Positions 15,517 to 24,210 of a stretch of DNA of 64,000 bases are shown piece after piece (the stretch's first letter is position 1; the number at the start of each line of letters is the position of its first letter). Both the position numbers and the translations under genes were made by a program. Under the pieces are notes generated by a model, which was given only the letters and a program-made list of their open reading frames with translations, had not been told where the DNA came from and made no database searches. This DNA comes from a virus, in the IMG/VR virus record IMGVR_UViG_3300043449_001497, positions 1-64,000 of that record; one strand, written 5' to 3'.

Positions 15517-17010
15517 GTGGGCCAGCTCTACCCTGCGGTCCTGGGGCCCGCGGAGGTCGAAGTCGCCAGTCCGCTCAGCGGGTTTGGGGAACTCGAGGTC
15601 GTCTCTCCTGAGCCGACGTCCCAGGTCGCGTTCATCTACAACCTGAACCCGCTGCTGGTCACGACGCGGACCTACGGCGCGGGGTCGAGCGTCACGCTGG
15701 ACAACGGCGAGGCCGTCCTTGCGAGCGGGACGGCCACCGACAGCTACGCGCGCCTCATCTCGAAGAAGGTGGCGAAGTACAGGCCAGGCCAGGCGACGAT
15801 GTCGCAGTGGACCGACCGCTTCCCTGGCGGCGGGTTCGCAGGCAACCGCCGGATGGGCGGCCTCTACAACATCGAGGCGGGCTACCAGTTCGGGTACGAC
15901 GGGGCGACGTTCGGCATCCTCTACACGGAAGCCGCGACGTGCGAGATCCAGACCCTGACCATCTCGGTGAAGGCATCATCGGCTACGAACGTCACGGTGA
16001 CGCTGGACGGAGGGACGCCCGTCGTGGTGCCCGTGACCAACGGAGCCAACACCAGCGTGACGGCTGCGGAGATCGCGGCGGGCGACTACTCGCAGGCAGC
16101 GGGCGGCTGGGACGCCGCGGCCGTCGGCAATGTCGTCTACTTCGTGCGCCGCGTTGCAGGTCCCGCCGGGGCCTCGACGTTCTCGCCTGGGACGAGCGGC
16201 GCCGTGGGCACGTTCGCTACCCCTACGATGGGCGTGGCCCCCACCGAGACGTTCATCCCGCAGACGGCCTGGAACATCGACCGCATGGACGGTACGGGCC
16301 CGAGCGCGATGACGGCCGACTGGACGAAGGGCAACATCTTCAAGGTGCAGTTCCAGTACCTGGGCTACGGCGATGCGTTCTTCTCCATCGTGAACGCCTT
16401 CGACGGGAAGTCGCAGCTCGTCCACGTCATCCGCAACGCGAACGCTCGCACCAGCACGGTTCTCCGGAACCCCAACCTCTACGTGATGTGGGAGTCGAAG
16501 AACCTGGGCACAGGTACGTCGCGTGAGATGCGAGCCGTCTGCGGCTCAGCGTTCGTCGAGGGCAAGATCACCTTCCTGGGTGCGCAGTTCGGTGTGGTCG
16601 GAACCCGGACGCTAGGCGCTGGTGTAGAGACGGCGGTCCTCACCCTGCGAGGCAGCACGACGGTCAACAACAAGCGGTCCTCGGCGCAGATCCAGATCGA
16701 CCGATTCAGCGTGGCCTGCGACGGAACAAAGACCGTCGACTTCCGCATCTACAAGAACGCCACGCTCACAGCTCCGCAGTTCCAGCGCGTGAACGCCAGC
16801 ACATCGGCAGCAGACTACGACTCGGCGGCTACTGGTGTCACGGGTGGCACGCAGGTCTATGCCTTCTCGGTCGGCAAGACGGGCAACGTGACGGAAAGCG
16901 TCACCGACCTCGCGCTGTTCATGCAGGCAGGCGACACGCTCACCATCACGGCGACCAGCGTGAACGCCTCCGATGTGAGCGCGACCATCGTCTGGATCGA
17001 GGACGTCTAG
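15517..17010 (+). CDS. Beta-rich virion structural protein
   Basis: A 497-residue protein starting at GTG 15517, three bases after the previous stop and without a clear ribosome-binding site, so expression may depend on coupling. The sequence is Thr/Ala/Val/Gly-rich and beta-structured throughout (TISVKASSATNVTVTLDGG; TLTITATSVNASDVSATI), with no enzyme motif. A region near residues 255-330 contains aromatic repeats. It looks like a fibre or baseplate structural protein. The stop overlaps the next start. Confidence 0.6.
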   Translation: MGQLYPAVLGPAEVEVASPLSGFGELEVVSPEPTSQVAFIYNLNPLLVTTRTYGAGSSVTLDNGEAVLASGTATDSYARLISKKVAKYRPGQATMSQWTDRFPGGGFAGNRRMGGLYNIEAGYQFGYDGATFGILYTEAATCEIQTLTISVKASSATNVTVTLDGGTPVVVPVTNGANTSVTAAEIAAGDYSQAAGGWDAAAVGNVVYFVRRVAGPAGASTFSPGTSGAVGTFATPTMGVAPTETFIPQTAWNIDRMDGTGPSAMTADWTKGNIFKVQFQYLGYGDAFFSIVNAFDGKSQLVHVIRNANARTSTVLRNPNLYVMWESKNLGTGTSREMRAVCGSAFVEGKITFLGAQFGVVGTRTLGAGVETAVLTLRGSTTVNNKRSSAQIQIDRFSVACDGTKTVDFRIYKNATLTAPQFQRVNASTSAADYDSAATGVTGGTQVYAFSVGKTGNVTESVTDLALFMQAGDTLTITATSVNASDVSATIVWIEDV

Positions 17011-17756
17011 TGGAGCCGGACGACCCCGAGCCACTACAGCGACCCGACTGCGCGCTAGACCAGGACGGCCGCATCTGGATCACTCTGGGTGCGGCCGAGC
17101 GCCTACGCGACTGCAACATCCCACCAGGAGCCATCCTGTCGCTCAGCTACGAAGCGGAGCGACCTCATCACAAGGCGCGCAAGCGCAAGGAGAAACGAAC
17201 GATGGAACCTCTCAAGTCTTCTGAAACCGCGGCCCCGTCTGCCTCTTCGACTATCCCGGCGGAGACGCCTGTGCAAGCAACCCCCGAGAAAGAGGCGGTT
17301 GTGGCGCAGGTTGTCGACGACGGCGCGGCCACCCCTGTCGAGGTGATCGAAGTCGTCGAGCAGCCCGCTGCCCCCGCTGGGTTCGACCCGATGGCGATGG
17401 CCCAGGAGAACCCGATGCTCGCGTTCGCCCTGGCGGCGCTCGCGGTTGTCGGCGGCGGTGCCGGGTTCAAGCTCTGGACGAAGATGTCCGAGCAGCGTCA
17501 CGAGACGAAGATGAAGGAGCTCGAGCTCGAGGCGCAGAAGGCGGGCCTCAACGGCGCTCAGCCTCCGCCGTGCCAGGTCAAGCAGACCGAGACCGACGCC
17601 AAGCTCGCGTCGCTCGAGGCTCGCGTGAAGAAGGCGGAGAAGGCGGCGTCTGCGGTGCCCGCGGGCTTCGACGGCGAGGAGCTCGAGAAGCGCGTCGTGA
17701 AGCTCGAGGCCGCCATGAAGCGCATGGGCGTCAAGGCTCCTGGGGGTGACAAGTGA
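17010..17756 (+). CDS. Membrane protein upstream of endolysin, holin or spanin-like candidate, possible dual start
   Basis: The frame from GTG 17010 encodes 248 residues. One hydrophobic helix (PMLAFALAALAVVGGGAGFKLW, about residues 134-155) is followed by a charged coiled coil. A second in-frame ATG at 17202 has a better ribosome-binding site (AAGGAG) and would give a 184-residue form lacking a basic 64-residue extension. The stop overlaps the M15 endolysin start by four bases, a typical holin/endolysin layout. One membrane helix with a long soluble tail could equally be a spanin-like or virion membrane-contact protein. Confidence 0.55.
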   Translation: MEPDDPEPLQRPDCALDQDGRIWITLGAAERLRDCNIPPGAILSLSYEAERPHHKARKRKEKRTMEPLKSSETAAPSASSTIPAETPVQATPEKEAVVAQVVDDGAATPVEVIEVVEQPAAPAGFDPMAMAQENPMLAFALAALAVVGGGAGFKLWTKMSEQRHETKMKELELEAQKAGLNGAQPPPCQVKQTETDAKLASLEARVKKAEKAASAVPAGFDGEELEKRVVKLEAAMKRMGVKAPGGDK

Positions 17757-18199
17757 CCCTCACCCCTCACTTCTCCTTCGAGGAGCTGACCCGCACGGGG
17801 CAGAAGGACCTCCAGGACGCCAACCGCAAGGAAGCGATGGCGTACATCAAGTCGCTGACGGCGCTCGCGGAGATGCTCGAGGTCATCCGCGCGAAGTTCG
17901 GGCCGATCTCCGTGACGAGCGCCTTCAGGGGCCCCTCTGTGAACGCTCGGGCAGGGGGCTCAAAAACCAGCCAACACCTCGTCGGTGAAGCCGCGGACAT
18001 CGGCTGCGGCGCTTCCGACGAGGAGCTGCACAAGTGGATCGTGACCGAGTCGGGGCTGAAGTTCGGCCAGTGCATCCTGGAGAAGCCGCCCGGCAAGTCC
18101 TGGGTCCACATCAGCTTGGGCGCTCCGTACCGTGACCCGAAGCGTTGCGGCGAGTCTCTGTACTTCGACGGGAAGTCCTACACGCCGAAGAAGTACTGA
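17753..18199 (+). CDS. M15-family peptidoglycan peptidase (endolysin)
   Basis: A 148-residue protein of typical size for phage M15 L,D- or D,D-peptidases, which cut peptide cross-links of the cell wall. The metal site is visible: H75 and D82 in TSQHLVGEAADIG and H119 in SWVHISLG. The upstream SAFRG element (residues 56-60) is also usual for the family. No signal peptide is present, so export would need a holin, and it overlaps the membrane protein gene upstream. It ends the plus-strand late block before a bidirectional terminator. Confidence in the family is high; the exact bond cut is not determined. Confidence 0.85.
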   Translation: MTLTPHFSFEELTRTGQKDLQDANRKEAMAYIKSLTALAEMLEVIRAKFGPISVTSAFRGPSVNARAGGSKTSQHLVGEAADIGCGASDEELHKWIVTESGLKFGQCILEKPPGKSWVHISLGAPYRDPKRCGESLYFDGKSYTPKKY

Positions 18200-18233
18200 G
18201 ATAGGAAGTCCCTGCGGGGACAACGCAAGGCTC

Positions 18234-18278
18234 GCGGCCCTGGCGACTCCGGCATGGTGTCGGAACCGTCAGGGCCGC
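18234..18278. terminator. Bidirectional terminator hairpin
   Basis: A perfect 9-base GC stem (18234-18242 with 18270-18278) lies between the convergent endolysin and 18285 genes. The loop has additional complementary bases (TCCG/CGGA). Short T-rich stretches are weak on both sides, so termination strength is uncertain. Confidence 0.55.
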
Positions 18279-18284
18279 GCGTCT

Positions 18285-18557
18285 CTACTCCTCGTCGGCA
18301 GGCGACCTGAACTGGTCCTGCACGTAGACGGGCGTCATCGGTCCCAGGTAGGCACAGAACGTGTTGTAGTCGTGCCACTCCTCGGCGTCCTCGTACGTCA
18401 TCTCCTCATGGTCCACGCAGAGCTTGATGACCATGTCGGAGTCATAGACGGCTCGCCCGTCGAAGGTCATGCCGATGACTGCGCCATCGTACGTCTCGCG
18501 CGGCTCCAGCAGCAGAGCGCCGGGGATGAGCGTGTCGAGCTTCGCGTTGAGAGCCAT
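18285..18557 (-). CDS. Hypothetical acidic protein
   Basis: A 90-residue acidic protein, last gene of the three-gene minus-strand cluster headed by the XRE repressor. It contains EEMTYEDAEEWHDYNTF but no recognisable catalytic or DNA-binding motif. The start overlaps the stop of the upstream gene (ATGA-type junction at 18557), suggesting co-translation. Small acidic partners of regulatory genes can act as anti-repressors or DNA mimics. That is only a suggestion from context. Confidence 0.6.
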   Translation of the reverse strand: MALNAKLDTLIPGALLLEPRETYDGAVIGMTFDGRAVYDSDMVIKLCVDHEEMTYEDAEEWHDYNTFCAYLGPMTPVYVQDQFRSPADEE

Positions 18558-19054
18558 CAGAGCACCACGCTCTCGGTGATGGTGCGCGTGACGTGGAGGC
18601 CATCGACGTCGAGCGTGATGCTCGAGATGCCGCGGTCACGCATGAGCTTCTCGACGGGGCGGAGCAGCTCAGCGAGCGTCGGGGCCACGGGACCGTGGAA
18701 CACGTTGATGCGCTCGTTGCCCGTGAAGATCCCCGTGGTCGAAGCTAGCGCGGCGTTCAGGGACCGAGTGGTCTCCGCCTCGATGGCCTTCATCTTTGCT
18801 TCGGCGGCAGCCTTGCGCTCGAGGGTCGCCTTGTTCTTCGAGCCCTTGGGACGGCCCAGCGTGGGCACGATGCCCAGCTCGGAGCGAGCCTTGGTGAACA
18901 CGGAGTTGCTCATGCCCTCGCCGCGGAGAGGCGTGCCGAGGCGGGCCAGCTCCTGCTCAGCGAGACGTGCAAGCTCACCGTTGGGGGTCTTGGGTTCACG
19001 CTCGAGGATCTTCTTCGCGGCGTCGATCTGCTGCTGAAAGGTGGCGTAGCTCAT
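18557..19054 (-). CDS. AT-hook-containing DNA-binding protein (putative)
   Basis: A 165-residue protein with LGRPKGSKNKATLERKAA near residues 66-83. GRPKGSKNK is a classic AT-hook-like minor-groove contact followed by a basic helix. The preceding SNSVFTKARSELGIVPT could be part of a helix-turn-helix (similar segments occur with GRP-K motifs in phage regulators). The start at 19054 overlaps the XRE repressor stop, so both are made from one message. A regulatory or nucleoid role is inferred. Confidence 0.6.
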   Translation of the reverse strand: MSYATFQQQIDAAKKILEREPKTPNGELARLAEQELARLGTPLRGEGMSNSVFTKARSELGIVPTLGRPKGSKNKATLERKAAAEAKMKAIEAETTRSLNAALASTTGIFTGNERINVFHGPVAPTLAELLRPVEKLMRDRGISSITLDVDGLHVTRTITESVVL

Positions 19055-19380
19055 TGGGTCTTGGTCTCCTTGGCGGCGCGTGCGTCGCGCCGGGTACGGT
19101 CCGCCAGGTCGATGAGGGCGGACACCCATTGGGTGTAGTCGGTCGGTTCATCAACAACGCCAGATGCTGCCTCCGAGAAGGCTTGCGCCAGGCCGCGGAC
19201 ATGTCGCATGGTGGGCATGCGGATGCCGTGGATGACGCGGCTGACCTCTGGCTGGGTCAGACCACCTCTGCGAGCCAGCTCCGCGAAGGACCAGTGACGG
19301 GCCTTGCGGTGTTGCTCGACGAGTAGGATGAAGGGATCGGTGGAAGGGTCCACGCTTGCTACTGGACCAGATTCGGTCAT
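19051..19380 (-). CDS. XRE-family transcriptional repressor
   Basis: A 109-residue protein with a Cro/CI-type helix-turn-helix at about residues 22-60: HWSFAELARRGGLTQPEV then SRVIHGIRMPTMRHV. The start at 19380 has a strong AGGAGG, better than the upstream in-frame start at 19404. It is transcribed divergently from the replication operon across a 100-base region with promoters on both strands and inverted TTGAC/GTCAA sequences, as expected for an autoregulated switch. No integrase was found, so it may control an early/late decision or superinfection, not classical lysogeny. Confidence 0.75.
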   Translation of the reverse strand: MTESGPVASVDPSTDPFILLVEQHRKARHWSFAELARRGGLTQPEVSRVIHGIRMPTMRHVRGLAQAFSEAASGVVDEPTDYTQWVSALIDLADRTRRDARAAKETKTQ

Positions 19381-19399
19381 GATGTCCTCCTGCCTGGAG

Positions 19400-19428
19400 A
19401 GCATACCTCGACTCTACCGCGCCGTCAA
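19400..19428 (-). promoter_or_regulatory. Sigma-70-type promoter for the XRE repressor operon
   Basis: On the minus strand, TTGACG (19423-19428) and TATGCT (19400-19405) are separated by exactly 17 bases. Transcription would start near 19393, 13 bases before the repressor start codon. Confidence 0.65.
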
Positions 19429-19439
19429 ATGTTCTTGAC
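19424..19439. promoter_or_regulatory. Candidate operator between divergent promoters
   Basis: GTCAA and TTGAC form an inverted repeat separated by six bases (19424-19439). Both halves are parts of the opposing -35 boxes. A second TTGACGCGG copy follows 12 bases downstream (19447). A repressor bound here would block both promoters. Confidence 0.45.
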
Positions 19440-19463
19440 GCGGTGGTTGACGCGGGGTACTCC
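19435..19463 (+). promoter_or_regulatory. Promoter of the replication operon
   Basis: TTGACG (19435-19440), a 17-base spacer and TACTCC (19458-19463) lie 23 bases before the helicase start. The -35 is good and the -10 poor, which would suit a regulated promoter. Confidence 0.45.
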
Positions 19464-19485
19464 AATGACGCACCAAGGAGACACC

Positions 19486-21399
19486 ATGTGGGACCAGCCA
19501 CACTACCGCTACCTCATCGACCCCTCGCTCGCTCAGCACGCCATCGCCGTGGAGATGCACATCCCCGGCACGCTCGCCTGGGCCGTGCAGGGACGCCGCA
19601 AGTTCCGCCTGACGAAGAACCAGTGGCCCGAGCGCGGTGAGCCCAACGTCATTGAGATCTACGCTCCCGCGCACGCTGCGTTCGTGGTCGAGCACTTCTT
19701 CTCCGGATGGGGCGTCCCGTTCAGCGTCGAGCCTGTGAACGGCGCAGACCTCATCGAGCCGTGGCCCTCGACCCAGGAAGGGCTGGACCACCTCGAACGC
19801 AGCGGCGGCTCCCTGCTGGCCAGCGCCGTGAAGCGCGGCGAGTTGAAGCCCCACGTCGCCGACATGGCCACGCCCTACCAGAAGCGCAGTGCTGCGTGGG
19901 CGCGCAACCGCCCGTGGACGATGAACATCTGGCCGTGCGGCAGCGGGAAGACCGTCGGTGCCCTCATTGATGCGTTGACACGTCAAGGCACGGTGCTCGT
20001 CATCTGCCCCGCCAAGGCGCGGCACGTCTGGTGGACGCAGGTCCAGCAGTACACGAACATCCTACCCTGGCGCCTCACGCCCGTGTCCGAGCGCCGGAAG
20101 GGTGAGATGACCTGGCACCAGTACGTCGAGTACTGCGAGACCAACAACCAGCGCCGCTTCATCGTCGTGGGCGCGGAGAGCCTGAACGACCACCTCGAGT
20201 TCGTGGCGGGCTTGAACCCAGAGGTCCTCATCCTCGACGAGCTCCACATCCACGGGCAGTCCAAGCGTTGGAAGGCAGTGCAGGAGAAGGACGGCTCCGT
20301 GGGCTTCCAGCGCCGCCAGACGGCCTCTGGAGACAAGGACGCATGGGCGGTGGCCATCATGGACCTGAGCCGTCTGCCGAGCCTGTCGCTGCGTGTGGGG
20401 CTCACGGCGACGCCCCTGGACGACGGTCGTCCTCGTCGCCTCTGGGCGCAGCTGGACCTGCTCACTCCAGGCGGCTTCGCCCACAGCTACCGTCGCTTCG
20501 CAGAGCGGTACTGTGACGCCCAGGCCAACCCGTACGGCGGCCTCGACGACAAGGGCAGCAGCAACATCGACGAGCTTCGGATGCGGTGCGCCTACTTCAC
20601 GCACGAGGTGCCCTACAGTGAGAGCCACTCGAGCCTGCCTCCGACACGGGTTCAGGTCGTCTACCTACCCGTCGATGCCCAGGACAAGGCCGAGCGCTAC
20701 GATGACGCACAAACTTTCGATCAAGCCATCAAACAGCTTGCACGCCAAGCTCGAGGTGAGTATGAGGATGTGCCCGCGCGGGAACGTCTCATCGAGGCGC
20801 GTCTCGCGGAGGCTTGCAGTCGAAAGCGTGGCTACGTCGTTACGGAGGCTCTTGAAGGGCTGAAGGGGGGCGGCAAGGTCATCGTGTTCACTGCTCGCCG
20901 ACGGGAAGCTGAGCGCTGGGGTGAGGCTATCCGCAAGGCGGTCTCGACTGGTGACGAGGCGAAGGACGCGACGATCTGGGTTGGGCACGGCGGCGTAAGC
21001 GAGACCGAGCGCAACGACATGATCGACGGGTTCCGAAACAGTCCTGGCCCGTGCTGCCTGATCGGCACGGGCCAGGCGTTCGGGATCGCGGTGGACGGCA
21101 TGCAAACTGCCGACCTCGCCATCTTCGCCATGCTTCCCTGGAAGCCGGGCGACTTCCTTCAGTGGCGTGGTCGGTTCGACCGTCATGGCGGACGGGCCAC
21201 GCTGCTGAAGGTTGTCGTCGCCTCCGCGACCTACGATGAACGGGTCGTCGAGATCCTGACCGACAAGTTCGGACCCATCGAGCAGTTCCTCGCGGCAGAC
21301 GAGCTGACTGGCATGGGCGAGAAGCTGCTCGGCATGGAAGACCGTGGCGCTATCGTTGACGACGTGGTATCGAAGCTCGTCATCCTGGACGACGAATGA
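19486..21399 (+). CDS. SF2 (SNF2/UvsW-like) DNA helicase
   Basis: A 637-residue ATP-dependent helicase or translocase. Motif I is CGSGKT (151-156), motif II DELH (251-254, context LILDELHIHG), motif III GLTATP, and motif VI QWRGRFDRHG near residue 560. The first 125 residues form an N-terminal region as in phage SNF2-like proteins. The start at 19486 follows AAGGAG and replaces the longer open frame from 19429, which overlaps promoter bases. It heads the replication/recombination operon and overlaps the nuclease gene by four bases. Likely roles are fork remodelling, branch migration or origin opening. Confidence 0.85.
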   Translation: MWDQPHYRYLIDPSLAQHAIAVEMHIPGTLAWAVQGRRKFRLTKNQWPERGEPNVIEIYAPAHAAFVVEHFFSGWGVPFSVEPVNGADLIEPWPSTQEGLDHLERSGGSLLASAVKRGELKPHVADMATPYQKRSAAWARNRPWTMNIWPCGSGKTVGALIDALTRQGTVLVICPAKARHVWWTQVQQYTNILPWRLTPVSERRKGEMTWHQYVEYCETNNQRRFIVVGAESLNDHLEFVAGLNPEVLILDELHIHGQSKRWKAVQEKDGSVGFQRRQTASGDKDAWAVAIMDLSRLPSLSLRVGLTATPLDDGRPRRLWAQLDLLTPGGFAHSYRRFAERYCDAQANPYGGLDDKGSSNIDELRMRCAYFTHEVPYSESHSSLPPTRVQVVYLPVDAQDKAERYDDAQTFDQAIKQLARQARGEYEDVPARERLIEARLAEACSRKRGYVVTEALEGLKGGGKVIVFTARRREAERWGEAIRKAVSTGDEAKDATIWVGHGGVSETERNDMIDGFRNSPGPCCLIGTGQAFGIAVDGMQTADLAIFAMLPWKPGDFLQWRGRFDRHGGRATLLKVVVASATYDERVVEILTDKFGPIEQFLAADELTGMGEKLLGMEDRGAIVDDVVSKLVILDDE

Positions 21400-22382
21400 A
21401 CAAGATCCTGATCGATGCAGGCAAGAGCTCTCGAGGCTGGAGCCGCATCGGCAACTACTTCCACTGCCCGCAGCTCTTCGCCTACCTCTGCCGCACCGAG
21501 CAGATGGCGGACGAGAGCGGGTACTTCCCCAACCTCGGACCGTCCATCGAGGCGCTCGCCAAGGGCAGCATCGGTCACACGATGCAGGCCCACCTCCACG
21601 CCATCTGGGGCGCAGCTCAGCCCCAGGGCGTCGTCGCTGACGAGACGCTCTACACCGACCCGTCGGTGTTCATGGACCCGGAAGACGCGGCGGATGCCTG
21701 GTGCGCCAAGTACGGCAGCGAGCATCTGCTCGACCAGATGAAGACGGTCTTCCGCGCCTACCGGGCGAGGTTCCCGGAGTCGCCTGGGGATGTCATCGCC
21801 GTCGAGGCTCCGGTCACCGCGGTGCTCGGGAACCTGAACGGGAACTGGGGTCTGTGGGTTGCCGAAGAGAGGGGCGGCGAGTGGCGCAGTCTCGATGGGA
21901 CCAGCATCGAAGTGACGCCCTTGAACATGCCCGACCACAAAGAGCACGGACGTCCGATCACGCTCACTCGCCGCATCGACCTGGTAACCCGCGATCAGTC
22001 AGGCCGCTACTACATCTGGGACCACAAGCACCAGGCGAATGTGAACGCCAAACACAGCGCCACTGCGTACGCCATCGACGGTGGCTTCGCGGCGTTCCGC
22101 ATCATGGGCAAGCAGCTCTACGGCGACGCCTTCGGCGGGGTGACCATCAACCTCATCTCGAGCACCGAGCCGGGGAAGGTGGCGCGCGCCCAGGTCCCGG
22201 CGACCCCTCATCGGGATGCCCAGTTCGCCCAGCAACTCTGGCAGGCCGAGCATGCCATCGCTCAGCTCGACATGACCACCGACCCGTGGGAATGGCCGAA
22301 GGCTCAGAACGAGCTCTCGTGTTACGGGCGGTACGGTCCCTGCGCCGGGATCAACTTGTGCTCCCTCGGCCGCGCAGGCTGA
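21396..22382 (+). CDS. PD-(D/E)XK nuclease, Cas4/RecB-like with Fe-S cysteines
   Basis: A 328-residue protein. GHTMQAHLHA supplies the conserved His after an N-terminal helix, RRIDLV the metal-binding Asp, and YYIWDHKHQA the D-x-K core near residues 206-215. One Cys near the start (HCPQLF) and a C-terminal cluster (CYGRYGPCAGINLC) resemble the four cysteines holding an iron-sulphur cluster in Cas4/AddB-type nucleases. It overlaps the helicase gene and precedes a RecA-like ATPase, consistent with exonucleolytic end processing in recombination-dependent replication. The family call is firm; polarity of digestion is unknown. Confidence 0.8.
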   Translation: MNKILIDAGKSSRGWSRIGNYFHCPQLFAYLCRTEQMADESGYFPNLGPSIEALAKGSIGHTMQAHLHAIWGAAQPQGVVADETLYTDPSVFMDPEDAADAWCAKYGSEHLLDQMKTVFRAYRARFPESPGDVIAVEAPVTAVLGNLNGNWGLWVAEERGGEWRSLDGTSIEVTPLNMPDHKEHGRPITLTRRIDLVTRDQSGRYYIWDHKHQANVNAKHSATAYAIDGGFAAFRIMGKQLYGDAFGGVTINLISSTEPGKVARAQVPATPHRDAQFAQQLWQAEHAIAQLDMTTDPWEWPKAQNELSCYGRYGPCAGINLCSLGRAG

Positions 22383-22449
22383 GCGGGGGTGCGTTTCGTC
22401 GTCTTCGGCCCTACGACGAGATGGTTTCACATGGGCCACCAGGACCAGC

Positions 22450-23439
22450 ATGACCACAGAGAACCCGACCGTCATGGTCGCCGTGTACGGCAAGCCGAAG
22501 AAGAAGAAGACCAGCGACGTGCTGGCCGCCTTCCCGACGGCCCTGTGCATCGGCGTCCCCAGCGCCATCACGCTCGTTGCCCAGAACGAGCTGGGCTTCA
22601 CCCCTGCCATCTACCCGACGCCGCCCCAGACGCTCCCTGAGCTCGTCGGGCTGCTCGAGTACCTGGGCCAGTCCGGCATGGCCGCGCAGTACGGCGCGGT
22701 CTTCATCGACGACGCCAGCCACATCTGCGACCGCAGCATCACGATGTGGCACGACGAGGCGCCCGTCGGCAAGAGCGGGAAGAAGGACAAGTTCTACGCC
22801 TACCAGCAGCTGAACAAGTACCTGCTCGCGCTCTCGGGCATGGCCCGCCACATGGGCATCCACCTCATCTTCACCTTCCACGAGCGCGCTCCCGGCACCG
22901 ACCAGGACGGGTTCTTCCAGCCGGGCGGTCCGTCGCTCGGCTCGAGGAAGCAGACCGAGTCCTTCCCCTCCTGGTGCGACATCAACGTCCGCGCCATGAT
23001 CGACTCGAGCTACCCCGACCCGTGGTTCCCCGGCGTCTACTTCTGCGACCCCACGTCGCCGGAGTGGGTCACGGGTGACCGCACGGGCGTGTGCTGGACG
23101 AAGACCCCCGGCAACCTGCGCGAGATCCTCCGTGCCTCCGCCGGGGGCTACAAGCTCGCGCGCGTCGCGGGGCTCGAGTGGCAGGACGACATCGCGGACG
23201 AGCTGGCGAAGATGATCGTGGAGACCGGGGACATCAACGGCTCCATCAAAAATCTTTCCCAGTCAAATCCGCGGTTTACGGACGGGACGGAACAAATCCA
23301 TCTCCGTTGGGCTTGCCAGGATGGTATTGCCCGCGCTACCTTCATGAAGCGCAAGGCGAGGAACCTCTTCGACCTCGCGCCCAAGGAAGAGCCCAAGAAG
23401 GGTGGCGGCGTTCCGCTTCCTCCCCCTCCCACGGCCTGA
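22450..23439 (+). CDS. RecA-fold ATPase, Sak4-like recombinase (putative)
   Basis: A 329-residue protein beginning with a P-loop-like VYGKPKKKKTSD (residues 12-23) in place of a canonical GxxGxGKT. A Walker B strand AVFIDDASHI lies near residue 93, and a later TFHER sequence follows. This pattern fits the phage AAA/RecA-like group called Sak4, single-strand annealing or recombination ATPases often encoded beside a nuclease and ssDNA-binding protein, as here. The C-terminus is Lys/Pro-rich (KKGGGVPLPPPP). A 67-base gap separates it from the nuclease. The unusual P-loop makes ATP binding less certain. Confidence 0.65.
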   Translation: MTTENPTVMVAVYGKPKKKKTSDVLAAFPTALCIGVPSAITLVAQNELGFTPAIYPTPPQTLPELVGLLEYLGQSGMAAQYGAVFIDDASHICDRSITMWHDEAPVGKSGKKDKFYAYQQLNKYLLALSGMARHMGIHLIFTFHERAPGTDQDGFFQPGGPSLGSRKQTESFPSWCDINVRAMIDSSYPDPWFPGVYFCDPTSPEWVTGDRTGVCWTKTPGNLREILRASAGGYKLARVAGLEWQDDIADELAKMIVETGDINGSIKNLSQSNPRFTDGTEQIHLRWACQDGIARATFMKRKARNLFDLAPKEEPKKGGGVPLPPPPTA

Positions 23440-23491
23440 CCCTGGTCTCTCAGGACCGACCACCCACCAACAGCAGTAGAGGTACATCAGC

Positions 23492-24115
23492 ATGTCTTTC
23501 TCCATCAACGGCGCTTCCTTCAAGGGCATCGGCACTCTCGGCGCGGGTCAGCCTGACGCTGGCTACTACGAGGTCGAGGGCCTCCAGGTCGAGTACAAGC
23601 AGGGCGACAAGGCCGACGCTCGCCGCCTGCACGTTCAGTTCGCGAACGGGTTCAAGATGTTCACGTTCATCCACCTCCCGGTCGAGGGCCTCCCCGAGAA
23701 GTCCTTCAAGGGTCGTCTCGCCGCGCTCAAGACCATCCTCGTGAGCTTCGGCTTCAGCGACGAGCAGATCGAGACGGGCGACATCAGCGACGCCTGGTTC
23801 GTCACGGGCAGCAACGGCGGTCGCAAGGCGTACGTCGAGTTCGTCCCCGGCCAGCAGGGCGTGCAGGGCAGCTACGCCGAGATCACCAAGTTCATGGACA
23901 AGGCGGGCTTCGAGAAGGCCGTGGCGTCCGGCGTGAAGCCCGCGGCTCGCCAGAACAACGGTGGCGGCGTTCCCAAGACGGGCGCTCCGGTTGTCCCCGG
24001 CGCGGTCCCCGCGGCTCCGTCCTCGACGGTCGGCGGTGTGGTTGGCACTGTGGCTCCGGCCCCGGCTGGCGGTCTCCGTCTCCCGCCCCCGCCCGCTGTC
24101 GGCGTCGCTCGCTGA
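23492..24115 (+). CDS. Probable single-stranded DNA-binding protein
   Basis: A 207-residue protein with a beta-rich N-terminal domain to about residue 130 (RRLHVQFANGFKMFTFIHLP). A flexible Gly/Pro/Val/Ala tail follows (VGGVVGTVAPAPAGG). This layout, an OB-like core with a disordered tail, and the position after a Sak4-like ATPase suggest an ssDNA-binding partner. The usual acidic C-terminal tip of bacterial SSB is absent; the tail ends GVAR. A GAGG ribosome-binding site precedes ATG 23492 and a terminator follows. The fold is inferred and no diagnostic motif is available. Confidence 0.45.
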   Translation: MSFSINGASFKGIGTLGAGQPDAGYYEVEGLQVEYKQGDKADARRLHVQFANGFKMFTFIHLPVEGLPEKSFKGRLAALKTILVSFGFSDEQIETGDISDAWFVTGSNGGRKAYVEFVPGQQGVQGSYAEITKFMDKAGFEKAVASGVKPAARQNNGGGVPKTGAPVVPGAVPAAPSSTVGGVVGTVAPAPAGGLRLPPPPAVGVAR

Positions 24116-24131
24116 TCTAGCGTAGCGGTCG

Positions 24132-24169
24132 GGCACCCGTCCTGGTTCACGCCGGGGCGGGTGCCTTTC
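24132..24169 (+). terminator. Rho-independent terminator after the SSB-like gene
   Basis: An 8-base stem (GGCACCCG at 24132-24139, CGGGTGCC at 24158-24165) is followed by TTTCTGCGTT. It separates the recombination genes from the Dps-like gene. Confidence 0.7.
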
Positions 24170-24210
24170 TGCGTTGAATGTGATATCGTCGGAGCGTCAC
24201 GAGGCTCACG

